Shown here: positions 8,808 to 16,457 of the stretch, piece by piece
Position numbering within the stretch: the first letter of the stretch is position 1
Layout: each line of letters starts with the position of its first letter
Assembly (NCBI RefSeq): GCF_029255125.1
Contig: NZ_JAPUVR010000083.1
Location: 1 to 34,181, forward strand
From: Accumulibacter sp.
GTDB taxonomy: Bacteria > Pseudomonadota > Gammaproteobacteria > Burkholderiales > Rhodocyclaceae
Reading direction: 5' to 3'
DNA: 34,181 nt
Program-made: the position numbers and the translations under genes
The notes under the pieces: generated by a model
Database searches by the model: none
The model's input: only the letters and a program-made list of their open reading frames with translations
What the model was told of the DNA's origin: nothing

Positions 8808-8837
8808 AGTATACATGAGAATGATTATCATTGCCAA
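8808..8837 (-). promoter_or_regulatory. Sigma-70 promoter of feoAB
   Basis: On the minus strand TTGGCA (8837-8832) is followed after 18 bases by TATACT (8813-8808). Each hexamer matches the consensus at 5 of 6 positions. The predicted transcript would begin near 8801, about 60 bases before the feoA ATG. The Fur box occupies the spacer and part of the -35. Confidence 0.75.
8817..8835. promoter_or_regulatory. Fur box
   Basis: GAGAATGATTATCATTGCC matches the 19-bp Fur consensus GATAATGATAATCATTATC at 15 of 19 positions. The core AATGAT-T-ATCATT is perfectly symmetric. Lying between the -10 and -35 of the feo promoter, it is placed for direct repression by Fe(II)-Fur. Confidence 0.88.
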
Positions 8838-8989
8838 GATGAATCGGACGAGATTCTCTTGCCAACGAGCCCCCTGTCCTGGCGCTCGCGCGCATCGGCG
8901 ATTGATCATGGCCCGCCGTCGGTCGCCGCCGGGCCATGGTTCTGGCGCCGTTCTGCTGCCAGCGGCGCACTGTGGGTTGGCGCGCGAAA

Positions 8990-9019
8990 GCGACACGAGC
9001 GCCGGAACTTTGTTAAGAT
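8990..9019 (+). promoter_or_regulatory. Possible promoter of the PhaM-like gene
   Basis: An extended -10-like TGTTAAGAT (9011-9019) preceded by GCGACA at 8990-8995 with an 18-base spacer. Hexamer matches are 4 of 6 each, so support is modest. A start near 9026 would give a leader of about 45 bases. Confidence 0.35.
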
Positions 9020-9069
9020 TGACCGGCGACTGAGCGTTTCCCCCTCGACCACTCTAGCGGAGTACAAGC

Positions 9070-9546
9070 ATGTCGAATCACGATTCCATTACCGACCCCC
9101 TTGGTTTTGCCAGGAGAATGTGGGGGAACATGGGGCTGTCCCTGCCGGGCATGGTCACCCCGACCTTCAACGTTGAAGAGATCGAACAGAAGATCAAGGA
9201 CCTCAAAGCGGTCGAAAACTGGCTCAAGATGAATCTGTCGATGCTGCAGATGACGATTCAGGGCCTTGAAATGCAGTGCGTGACGCTCAATGCGGTGCGC
9301 GCGATGGGCAAGATGGCGAGCAGCTATGGCGCTGGCGCCGGCGCCGGCGGCGCTTCGGGGAACGAGGTCGTTCCCGCCGCGAACAGTGGCAACGATGCGC
9401 TGAAGCAGGCCGCCTTGTGGCCTTTGACGATGTTGCAGCAGATGCAGGAACAGATGCAGCAGGTTGCCAATGCGGCCGCCGAGGCGAAGAAAGCGGGCGA
9501 GGCGACGAAGACGGACGATCCATCAAAGCCGGCGGCGAAGTCCTAG
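9070..9546 (+). CDS. phaM: PhaM-like polyhydroxyalkanoate granule-associated protein
   Basis: A 158-residue protein of the PhaM family. In Cupriavidus, PhaM binds PHA synthase and DNA and helps distribute PHB granules to daughter cells. Family features are FARRMWGNMGLSLPG near the N-terminus and PTFNVEEIEQKIKDLKAVENWLKMN (about 31-55). LQMTIQGLEMQCVTLNAVRAM (about 59-79) follows, predicted as a helical pair. An Ala/Gly linker, a Gln-rich helix MLQQMQEQMQQV and a Lys/Ala-rich tail follow; the tail fits non-specific DNA binding but is shorter than in Cupriavidus PhaM. The ATG at 9070 has CGGAG upstream. It stands alone, convergent with the operon ending at 9598. Confidence 0.85.
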   Translation: MSNHDSITDPLGFARRMWGNMGLSLPGMVTPTFNVEEIEQKIKDLKAVENWLKMNLSMLQMTIQGLEMQCVTLNAVRAMGKMASSYGAGAGAGGASGNEVVPAANSGNDALKQAALWPLTMLQQMQEQMQQVANAAAEAKKAGEATKTDDPSKPAAKS

Positions 9547-9597
9547 CGCATCCCGGACAGCGGCTTGCGGTGGGCACGGCCCTGTTTCCGGGCGCGC

Positions 9598-10764
9598 TCA
9601 GAGCACGCCGCTTGCCTGCAGACGGTCGATTTCTGCGCGACTGAAACCCGCTGCGGAGAGAATCTCGGCGCTGTGCTCGCCGGGCGTTGGCGCCGCGCGT
9701 TCGACTGAAAAAACCCAGCCAGAGAGCTTTACGGGCGGAGCGTATTGGCGTACCCCGTCGGCCTGCACGGTCATTCCGCGGGCGACGAAATGCGGATGCG
9801 CGAGCGCTTCGTTGACGCTGAGGACGGGCGTGACACAGCAATCGACGCCGGCAAACAGTTCCTGCCAGTACGCCTGGTCGCGACTGGCGAAGAGCGCCGC
9901 GAGTTCGTGCCGCAAGGTGGCTGCCTGCGCGCCGCGTGCGCCGTGCAGCGGCAGCCATTCAGGTCGCCCGAGGGTGGCGCAGAAGACGGCCCAGAACTTT
10001 TCTTCGAGCGGCGCGACGGCCATGTAGCGCCCGTCGGCAGTGGCATAGACGGCGTAGCCGGCGTCGCCGCCGCTGAGCAGATCGCCGCCGCGCGGCGGCA
10101 ATTCGCCGGAACTCTGCAGATGAAAGAACGGGAAGAGGTTGTGCGCCAGGACAGCCTCGCTCATCGCCACATCGACCAGGCGTCCCTGGCCGCTGCGTTG
10201 CGCGTCGAAAAGCGCCGCCAGCATTCCCATCACGGCGCTCATTGCGCCGCCCAGCAGGTCGCCGATCTGCAGATTGGGAATCGCCGGCCGGCCCCCATCG
10301 ACGCCGATCTGTTCGAGCACGCCTGACAGCCCGATATAGTTCAGGTCGTGCCCGGCGGCGCTGGCGAGCGGCCCGTCCTGACCGTAACCGGTGATCGCGC
10401 AATAGACGATCTTGCGATTGACCGCAGCAAGCTGCCGATAGCCGATCCCCAGGCGCTCGCTGACGCCGGGGCGGAAGCTCTCGACGACGATGTCGGCGCC
10501 AGCCGCCAGACGGAGCAGGACCTCGCGCCCTTGCGGCTGTTTCAGGTCCAGGCGCAAGCCGCGCTTGTTGCGATTGACACAGCGATAGAAAACGCTGATC
10601 CCATCCGGGCCGTCGCCCAGGATGCGCGCATAGTCGCCGGCCGCGTGGTCCTCGATCTTGATCACATCGGCGCCCAGGTCGGCGAGGTGCAGCGTGGCGA
10701 CCGGGCCGGGCAGCAGGCGAGTCAGGTCGAGGACGCGCACGCCGTTCAACGGTGCGCCGATCAT
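9598..10764 (-). CDS. Class III CoA-transferase family protein, alpha-methylacyl-CoA racemase-like
   Basis: A 388-residue CaiB/BaiF-family enzyme. I chose the ATG at 10764 because it forms an ATGA overlap with the stop of the preceding gene; a start nine codons earlier is possible. The N-terminus LNGVRVLDLTRLLPGP is typical. The residues that separate racemases from transferases are visible: GHDLNY with H139 and GDLLGG with D169, 30 residues apart. This is the same spacing as His126/Asp156 of the mycobacterial 2-methylacyl-CoA racemase. Racemisation of (R)- to (S)-2-methylacyl-CoA is needed before beta-oxidation of branched acids. As the last gene of the ligase/ABC-transporter operon it probably acts on the thioester made by the ligase. 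A CoA-transfer activity remains possible. Confidence 0.8.
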   Translation of the reverse strand: MIGAPLNGVRVLDLTRLLPGPVATLHLADLGADVIKIEDHAAGDYARILGDGPDGISVFYRCVNRNKRGLRLDLKQPQGREVLLRLAAGADIVVESFRPGVSERLGIGYRQLAAVNRKIVYCAITGYGQDGPLASAAGHDLNYIGLSGVLEQIGVDGGRPAIPNLQIGDLLGGAMSAVMGMLAALFDAQRSGQGRLVDVAMSEAVLAHNLFPFFHLQSSGELPPRGGDLLSGGDAGYAVYATADGRYMAVAPLEEKFWAVFCATLGRPEWLPLHGARGAQAATLRHELAALFASRDQAYWQELFAGVDCCVTPVLSVNEALAHPHFVARGMTVQADGVRQYAPPVKLSGWVFSVERAAPTPGEHSAEILSAAGFSRAEIDRLQASGVL

Positions 10765-11297
10765 TCTTTCGCCGTACAGCGCGTGAGCCATTCAGCATCC
10801 ATCTCGACGATTCCTCCACGGGTCAATGTCTGATCGAGAAACTGCCCGCGAAAAAGCCAGCCGGCAGTTCCATGCTGGTGCGACCATGGCGTCTCCCACG
10901 CATCGACAGTGACGGACGCGCGCGTCACTTCGATTTCAGCAAGCTGCGCATTGTCTGCGCGGCACGGCAAGGAACGCGCCAGCAGCGCTCGCTCGGCTGG
11001 TGTGTAGGTCGACGGTGGGCGCTCGAGGCGCGGGCAGCGTGCCGGTGTGCGGCGCTCGCTGCGAATTGCCGTGAGCGACCCGCGCAGCCAGTATACCGGT
11101 GTGGTGAGCAGCCAGCCGCTGCCGCCTTCACGAAACTCGACGCAATCGCCAACCTGCAGCACCGGCTTGATCGGCGCTTCGGCAGGCGCATCGGCCGCTG
11201 CCACCCAGCGCCCGCTCGCGGTCAGGAATACGGCGATCAGGCACGCGTGCAGCCAGGCCGGCCGCTGCGCGCGCCGCCGGGCTTTTCCGGCGAGCAT
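10761..11297 (-). CDS. Uncharacterised secreted protein in the ligase/liv operon
   Basis: A 178-residue protein I do not recognise. The N-terminus has several Arg/Lys, then a hydrophobic stretch (LHACLIAVFLTASGRWVAAADA, about 16-37), consistent with a Sec signal peptide and a periplasmic mature form of about 140 residues. The mature part has four cysteines (VGDCVEF, PARCPRL, SLPCRAD, LTRCTAKE) and a predicted beta-rich middle with several Trp. The ATG overlaps the livF stop by one base (TGATG); a GTG one codon upstream is an alternative. The stop overlaps the racemase start. Tight coupling on both sides says it belongs to the same pathway, perhaps as a periplasmic helper. Confidence 0.7.
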   Translation of the reverse strand: MLAGKARRRAQRPAWLHACLIAVFLTASGRWVAAADAPAEAPIKPVLQVGDCVEFREGGSGWLLTTPVYWLRGSLTAIRSERRTPARCPRLERPPSTYTPAERALLARSLPCRADNAQLAEIEVTRASVTVDAWETPWSHQHGTAGWLFRGQFLDQTLTRGGIVEMDAEWLTRCTAKE

Positions 11298-12139
11298 CAC
11301 GACAGCCAGCGTTTCCGGCGACGGTAGTGCTTGACGTCGCGAAAGCTCTTGCGGCCGCCCGAGGACAGGCCGAGGTAGAACTCCTTGACATCTTCGTTGC
11401 TCGCCAGGTCGCTGGCCGAGCCTTCCATGACGACGCGGCCATTTTCCAGGATGTAGCCAAAGTCGGCGTAGCGCAGCGCCATGCTGGTGTTTTGTTCGGC
11501 GAGGAGGAAGGTTACGCCCTCCTTCTGGTTGAGGTCACGGACGATGGCGAAGACCTCGTCGACGATCTGCGGGGCGAGACCCATCGACGGTTCGTCGAGC
11601 AAGACCATGCGCGGGTTGGCCATCAGCGCCCGGCCGATCGCACACATCTGCTGCTCGCCGCCTGAGGTGTAGGCGGCCTGACTGCTGCGTCGCGTCTTCA
11701 GGCGGGGAAAATACGCGTAGACCTTCTCCAGCGTTTCGTTCACCGCTGCCTTGCCGTCGCGCCGGGTATAGGCGCCGGTGAGCAGGTTTTCCTCGACGCT
11801 CAGGTGGCCGAAGCAATGCCGTCCTTCCATCACCTGAATGACGCCGCGCTTGACCAGTTCGGCCGGCGTCAGTGCTTCGATGCGCTCGCCGCGCAGGTCG
11901 ATCGTTCCTTTTGTCACTGCGCCACGCTCGCCGTGCAGGAGATTGCTCACGGCGCGCAAGGTCGTCGTCTTGCCGGCGCCGTTGCCGCCGAGCAGCGCGA
12001 CAATGCCGCCTTCGGGAACGCCGAACGAGACGCCTTTGAGGACCAGGATGACGTGGTTGTAGATCACCTCGATGCTATTGACGCGCAGCAGCAGCTTGGG
12101 CGTAGCCGGTGTGCTGAGCAGGGTGTCGGCAGTGTTCAT
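11297..12139 (-). CDS. livF: Branched-chain amino-acid-type ABC transporter ATP-binding protein (LivF-like)
   Basis: Cytoplasmic ATPase of a HAAT/Liv-type importer, 280 residues. Motifs in order are Walker A GGNGAGKTT near residue 52, the Q-loop region VIQVMEGRHCF, ABC signature TSGGEQQMCAIGRA, Walker B MVLLDEPSMGLAP and the switch region LLAEQN. It is about 40 residues longer than E. coli LivF. The extra length includes a basic C-terminal tail (SFRDVKHYRRRKRWLS). The gene is separated from the substrate-binding protein gene by 88 bp containing two stem-loops. Its end overlaps the next gene. The transported compound is probably a carboxylic acid rather than an amino acid, given the ligase in the operon. 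Confidence 0.9.
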   Translation of the reverse strand: MNTADTLLSTPATPKLLLRVNSIEVIYNHVILVLKGVSFGVPEGGIVALLGGNGAGKTTTLRAVSNLLHGERGAVTKGTIDLRGERIEALTPAELVKRGVIQVMEGRHCFGHLSVEENLLTGAYTRRDGKAAVNETLEKVYAYFPRLKTRRSSQAAYTSGGEQQMCAIGRALMANPRMVLLDEPSMGLAPQIVDEVFAIVRDLNQKEGVTFLLAEQNTSMALRYADFGYILENGRVVMEGSASDLASNEDVKEFYLGLSSGGRKSFRDVKHYRRRKRWLS

Positions 12140-12165
12140 GGCGTTTCTTGGCGGGTCGTCGTGGT

Positions 12166-12218
12166 GCCCGGCCCTCCGCTGTGGGGGAGAGCCGGGCGCG
12201 GACTCGCAGCAGCGAGTC
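12166..12218 (-). other. Two stem-loops between the substrate-binding protein gene and livF
   Basis: Just after the substrate-binding protein stop there is a perfect 7-bp hairpin (GACTCGC / GCGAGTC, loop of 4, 12201-12218). A second stem follows with GCCCGGC / GCCGGGC outer arms (12166-12172 and 12191-12197), partly closed inside. Neither has a T-run. Such structures often protect the abundant binding-protein mRNA from 3' decay or lower downstream expression. Confidence 0.5.
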
Positions 12219-12227
12219 GCTGATGGC

Positions 12228-13565
12228 TTACTTCTTGCACTCTTCCGGCGTGCGTGGTTTCAGCTTCTTCTCCTCGGCGTACTTGCTCGAGGCGAGCATG
12301 ACCATCGGCCGCAGCGTTTTCTCGTCGGCCTGGTACCAGTCGGAGGTGAATTCCCATTTCTTGCCGTTCCAGGTGTGCACGCGCACCCACGACGATCCCA
12401 TGTGATCCAGGCACGAGGTCTGCACCGGACGCATGACGCCAGCAAAACCCATCGCGTCAAGCGTCTTCTGGTCGAGATTGAGATTCTCGAGACCCCAGCG
12501 CACCTGCTCGCCGCTCATCACCTTGCCTTTGCCGTAGCGTTCCTGCGCCTTGCGCACGCCCTCGACGGCCAGCATCGCCGAGAGCAGCCCGCGCATGTAG
12601 AGAACCTGCCCGACTTCGTCCTTCGGTCCGGTTCCTTGCCCCTTGGCGTAGACCTGTTCGAGCATGTCCTTGACCACTTTCGAGTTGGGCTCGGCGCCGT
12701 GCTGCAGGGTCAGCGCGCTGTAACCCTTGGCGCCTTCGGCGACATCCTTGACGTCGGGTTCGGCACCGGCCCACCAGACGCCGATCATCTTCTCGCGCGG
12801 GTATCCGGTCGACTGGGCTTCGCGCAACGAGGTCGAGTTCATCACTCCCCAACCCCAGAGCAGAACGTAGTCAGGTTTCTGCTGCCTGATCTGCAGCCAG
12901 GTTGCCTTCTGTTCGACGCCGGGATGGGCAACCGGCAGCAACTGGACCTCGAAGCCGTGCGTCTTGCCGAGTTCCTGCAGCACCGGGATCGGCTCCTTGC
13001 CGTACGGGCTGTCGTGATAGACGAGCGCGATCTTCTTGCCCTTCAGCTTGCCGAAGCCGCCTTCCTTCTTCGCGATGTGCTGGATCGCCACGTCGGCGCC
13101 GACCCAGTAGGTGCCGAGCAAGGGGAAATTCCAGGTGAAGACGGCGCCGTTCTGCGATTCGCTGCGCCCATAACCGGCGGTGATCAGCGGTATCTTGTCG
13201 ACCGGCGCCTTTTCGGTGAGGGCGAAGGTGACGCCGGTGGACAGGGGTTGAAAGACGGTGGCGCCGCCGTTCTTGCCCTTCAAGCGCTCGTAGCACTCGA
13301 CTCCGCGGTCGGTGGCGTAGGCCGTCTCGCATTCCTCGAAGCTGATCCGCACGCCGTTGATGCCGCCCTTGGCGTTGCTCAGCTTGAGATAGTCGACGTA
13401 GCCGTTGGCCCATTGCGAACCGTTTGGCGCGTAGGCGCCGGTGCGGTAGACGAGGACCGGAAAGAACTGCTCCTTGGCTTGTGCCAGCGCCGTCGAGGCA
13501 CTCGCCAGCGAGGCCAGGAAAGCACCGGCGAAGATGCCTGCCCGAGCAAGTTTGCGTGGTTTCAT
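12228..13565 (-). CDS. Periplasmic substrate-binding protein of the Liv-type ABC transporter
   Basis: A 445-residue type I periplasmic binding protein. The ATG at 13565 is chosen because a strong AGGAGG ribosome site lies just upstream; a longer open frame extends beyond it without support. Residues 1-29 form a signal peptide (RKLARAGIFAGAFLASLASAS, then ALAQA). The mature protein begins with EQFFPVLVYRTGAYAPNGSQ and keeps the Leu/Ile/Val-binding-like pattern of alternating beta-alpha units, including KKIALVYHDSPYGKE at the start of the second lobe. It is longer than E. coli LivJ/LivK (about 345 mature residues), like the members linked to AMP-ligases. The ligand is unknown. Confidence 0.9.
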   Translation of the reverse strand: MKPRKLARAGIFAGAFLASLASASTALAQAKEQFFPVLVYRTGAYAPNGSQWANGYVDYLKLSNAKGGINGVRISFEECETAYATDRGVECYERLKGKNGGATVFQPLSTGVTFALTEKAPVDKIPLITAGYGRSESQNGAVFTWNFPLLGTYWVGADVAIQHIAKKEGGFGKLKGKKIALVYHDSPYGKEPIPVLQELGKTHGFEVQLLPVAHPGVEQKATWLQIRQQKPDYVLLWGWGVMNSTSLREAQSTGYPREKMIGVWWAGAEPDVKDVAEGAKGYSALTLQHGAEPNSKVVKDMLEQVYAKGQGTGPKDEVGQVLYMRGLLSAMLAVEGVRKAQERYGKGKVMSGEQVRWGLENLNLDQKTLDAMGFAGVMRPVQTSCLDHMGSSWVRVHTWNGKKWEFTSDWYQADEKTLRPMVMLASSKYAEEKKLKPRTPEECKK

Positions 13566-13638
13566 TTTGTCTCCTCCTTGGTCGATAAACGAGTTGCTGT
13601 CGGGCACCGGCTTTTCGCTGCCGCCGTCGCGCCCGGTC

Positions 13639-14715
13639 CTAGTGCGGAAATGGCCAGAGGCGAAGTTTTTCCTTGCCGGTAGACCATAAGCGCGCAATGC
13701 CGTGCGGTTCCTTGATCAGAAAGAAGATGATCAGGGCGCCGAAAATGATCAGCTCGGCATGCGAGATGCCGGCGGTCGAAATCGTCATCCCGAACAGCCC
13801 GCCAAGGGCGGGCAGAAACTGATTGAGGGCAATCGGCAGGATGACGATGAAAGCCGCACCGAAGAAGCTGCCCATCACCGAACCGAGGCCGCCGATGATC
13901 ACCATGAACAGCAACTGGAACGATCGATCGACCGAGAACGCGGCCGGCTCCCACGATGCCAGGTGAATGAAGCCCCAGAGCGCGCCGGCGATGCCGACGT
14001 AGAACGAACTGACGGCAAACGCCGAGAGCTTGGCGAACATCGGCCGGATGCCGATCACCTCGGCGGCGACATCCATGTCGCGTATCGCCATCCACTGCCG
14101 GCCGACTGCGCAGCGCGTCATGTTCTTTGCCGCCAGCGCGAAGACCGTGAGCAACGCCAGGCAGAACAGATACTTGTCGAGCGGCGAAGCAATTTCCCAG
14201 GACAGGATATGGAGGTTGGAGACGGATACCGAACCGGATGAGGCGTTGTCGGTAAACCAGGGGACGCGCAGAAAGACCCAGTCGGTGAAGAACTGCGCGG
14301 CGAGTGTGGCGACCGCCAGGTAGAGGCCGCGCACACGCAGGCTGGGGATGCCGAAGAAGATCCCGACCAGTGCCGAGGTCAGTCCGCCGAGAAGAAACGA
14401 GACGAGCAGCGGCATGCCGTCGACGCGAATGTGAAAGTTGTAAGCGGCGTAGGCGCCGACCGCCATGAAAGCGCCGGCGCCGAGTGTGATCTGGCCGCAG
14501 AAGCCGACCAGAATGTTGACCCCGAGCGCGGCGAGCGAAAGAATCAGAAACGGAATCAGGATGGCGCGAAAGAGGTATTCGTCGACCAGCAGCGGCACTC
14601 CGATGAAGGCGAAGACGAGCAGGCCGATGATCAGCCAGCGGTCCTGTGCGATCGGGAAGATTTGCTGGTCGTCGGCGTACGAGGTCTTGAACTGGCCGTT
14701 TTCTCTATAAAGCAT
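13639..14715 (-). CDS. livM: Liv-type ABC transporter permease (LivM-like)
   Basis: A 358-residue inner-membrane permease. The ATG at 14715 (MLYRENGQFKTSY) follows GGGAG; the open frame upstream overlaps livH and is rejected. After a hydrophilic N-terminus of about 30 residues come eight to ten hydrophobic helices. The LivM pattern is clear: LGVNILVGFCGQITLGAGAF near residue 75, GIPSLRVRGLYLAVATLA near 130, and the cytoplasmic coupling loop GRQWMAIRDMDVAAEVIGI near 220. It forms a heterodimer with the LivH-like protein. It lies 16 bp after livH and 73 bp before the binding-protein gene. Confidence 0.93.
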   Translation of the reverse strand: MLYRENGQFKTSYADDQQIFPIAQDRWLIIGLLVFAFIGVPLLVDEYLFRAILIPFLILSLAALGVNILVGFCGQITLGAGAFMAVGAYAAYNFHIRVDGMPLLVSFLLGGLTSALVGIFFGIPSLRVRGLYLAVATLAAQFFTDWVFLRVPWFTDNASSGSVSVSNLHILSWEIASPLDKYLFCLALLTVFALAAKNMTRCAVGRQWMAIRDMDVAAEVIGIRPMFAKLSAFAVSSFYVGIAGALWGFIHLASWEPAAFSVDRSFQLLFMVIIGGLGSVMGSFFGAAFIVILPIALNQFLPALGGLFGMTISTAGISHAELIIFGALIIFFLIKEPHGIARLWSTGKEKLRLWPFPH

Positions 14716-14731
14716 GGATCTGCTCTCCCGT

Positions 14732-15661
14732 TCAGACGCGGTCGATGATCTTCTCGCCGAACAGGCCCTGCGGCCTGAACAGCAGGAAGACCAGGGCAAG
14801 CTGGTAGGAGAACCAGATCTCGATTCCGCCGCCGATATGTGGGCCGAGATAGACTTCGGACAGCTTCTCGCCGACACCGATGATCAGGCCGCCGAGAATC
14901 GCGCCGGGAACCGAGGTCAGCCCGCCCAGGATCACCACCGGCAGGGCGCGCAGCGCGACCGTCGCGAGCGAGAACTGAACGCCGAGTTTCGAACCCCAGA
15001 TGACGCCGGCAACGAGCGCGACGACGCCGGCGACGCACCAGACGATGACCCAGATGCGGTTGAGCGGAATGCCGATCGATTGCGCCGCCTGATGATCGTC
15101 GGCCACGGCGCGCAGCGCGCGGCCGGTCGAGGTCTTCTGGAAGAACAGCGTGAGCAGACCGACCAGAACGGCGGCGATCAGCGCGGCAACGAAATCCTCC
15201 TTGTTGATCAGCAGCCCGCCTTCGAACGTCCCTTCGAGGATCATCACCGGATCCTTCGGCATGCCGATATCGATCTTGTAGATGTCGCTGCCGAAAATGC
15301 TCGTGCCCAGCCCTTCCAGGATGTAGGCGATGCCGAGTGTTGCCATCAGCAGCGTTGCACCTTCCTGATTCACCAGGTGGCGCAGAACCAGGCGCTCGAT
15401 CACCCAGGCGACGGCGAACATCAGTCCGCCGGCGGCGAGAAAGGCTAGGATATTGCCAAGCAGCGCGTTGTCGATTCCCAGCCATCCGGGGATCCAGACG
15501 GCAAAGCGCGCCATGGCCAGCGCGGCAAACAGTACCATCGCGCCCTGGGCAAAGTTGAACACGCCGGAGGCCTTGAAAATCAGAACGAAGCCGAGCGCGA
15601 CAAGCGAGTAGAGCATGCCGGCCATCAGGCCACCGATCAGTGTCTCGACAAAAAAGCCCAT
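14732..15661 (-). CDS. livH: Liv-type ABC transporter permease (LivH-like)
   Basis: A 309-residue inner-membrane permease. The ATG at 15661 (MGFFVETLIGGLMAGM) has GAGGAGGG just upstream. LivH-family hallmarks are YSLVALGFVLIFKASGVFNFAQGAM in the first 50 residues, the EAA-like coupling segment TGRALRAVADDHQAAQSIGI near residue 190, and the C-terminal VLFLL/RPQGLFGEK pattern (LVFLLFRPQGLFGEK). It is 13 bp downstream of livG and 16 bp upstream of livM, so it is clearly part of one transcript. Confidence 0.93.
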   Translation of the reverse strand: MGFFVETLIGGLMAGMLYSLVALGFVLIFKASGVFNFAQGAMVLFAALAMARFAVWIPGWLGIDNALLGNILAFLAAGGLMFAVAWVIERLVLRHLVNQEGATLLMATLGIAYILEGLGTSIFGSDIYKIDIGMPKDPVMILEGTFEGGLLINKEDFVAALIAAVLVGLLTLFFQKTSTGRALRAVADDHQAAQSIGIPLNRIWVIVWCVAGVVALVAGVIWGSKLGVQFSLATVALRALPVVILGGLTSVPGAILGGLIIGVGEKLSEVYLGPHIGGGIEIWFSYQLALVFLLFRPQGLFGEKIIDRV

Positions 15662-15674
15662 TTGTCTGCCCTCC

Positions 15675-16457
15675 TCAGTGGCCTGCGCCGAGATACGCGC
15701 TGACGACTTCCGGATTGCTGCGCACTGCATCCGGATCGCCGTCGCCAATCTTCTTGCCGTAATCGAGAACGACGACGCGGTCGGAGATATCCATCACGAC
15801 GCCCATGTCGTGTTCGATGAGGACGATCGTCGTACCGAACTGGTCGTTGACATCGAGGATGAAACGGCACATGTCCTGCTTCTCCTCGACGTTCATTCCG
15901 GCCATGGGCTCGTCGAGGAGCAGGATGCTCGGTTCCATGGCCAGCGCCCGACCGAGATCGACGCGTTTCTGCAGGCCGTATGGCAGGCGGCCGACCGGTG
16001 TCTTGCGGATGTGCTGGATTTCGAGAAAGTCGATCACTTCCTCGACCTTGGCCCGGTGCGCCAGTTCCTCGCGTCTGGCCGGACCCCACCACAAGGCTTG
16101 GAGGAGCAGATTCGTTCTGATCTTCAGGTTGCGGCCGGTCATGATGTTGTCGATGACGCTCATCCCCTTGAACAGCGCGATGTTCTGAAAGGTCCGCGAA
16201 ATTCCTGCCTGCGCCGCCTTGTACGGATTCATCCGGGCGAAACGCCTGCCGCGCAGGACGATCTCGCCCTGCTGCGGGCGATAGACGCCGTTGATCACGT
16301 TCAGCATCGAACTCTTGCCGGCGCCGTTCGGGCCGATGATGGCGCGGATCTCGTGTTCGCGCACGTCGAAGGAAATGTCGGTCAGCGCCTTGACGCCGCC
16401 GAAGGCGAGCGAAACGTTTTTCAGGTCGAGAATGACCTCACCAATCTCTCGGCTCAT
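15675..16457 (-). CDS. livG: Liv-type ABC transporter ATP-binding protein (LivG-like)
   Basis: A 260-residue cytoplasmic ATPase, partner of the LivF-like subunit. Visible motifs are Walker A GPNGAGKSS near residue 43, the Q-loop ISRTFQNIALFKGMSV, an atypical ABC signature LPYGLQKRVDLGRAL in place of the usual LSGGQ (known from this LivG subgroup), Walker B ILLLDEPMAGMN and the His switch LIEHDMGVV. Its ATG shares one base with the stop of the ligase gene (TGATG at 16455-16459), tying transporter and activating enzyme into one translational unit. Confidence 0.94.
   Translation of the reverse strand: MSREIGEVILDLKNVSLAFGGVKALTDISFDVREHEIRAIIGPNGAGKSSMLNVINGVYRPQQGEIVLRGRRFARMNPYKAAQAGISRTFQNIALFKGMSVIDNIMTGRNLKIRTNLLLQALWWGPARREELAHRAKVEEVIDFLEIQHIRKTPVGRLPYGLQKRVDLGRALAMEPSILLLDEPMAGMNVEEKQDMCRFILDVNDQFGTTIVLIEHDMGVVMDISDRVVVLDYGKKIGDGDPDAVRSNPEVVSAYLGAGH

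Larger units (their letters stand above)
8742..9069. promoter_or_regulatory. Divergent feoA/phaM control region
   Basis: A 328-bp non-coding stretch between the divergent feo operon and the PhaM-like gene. The feo side holds the promoter and Fur site listed separately. The phaM side holds an extended -10-like element at 9011-9019 and the ribosome site CGGAG just before 9070. The middle (about 8840-8985) shows no coding pattern or clear motif. Confidence 0.6.

Noticed and set aside
9547-9597. Terminator between the phaM and racemase stop codons
   Set aside because: GC-rich with partial complementarity, but no clear stem plus T-run.
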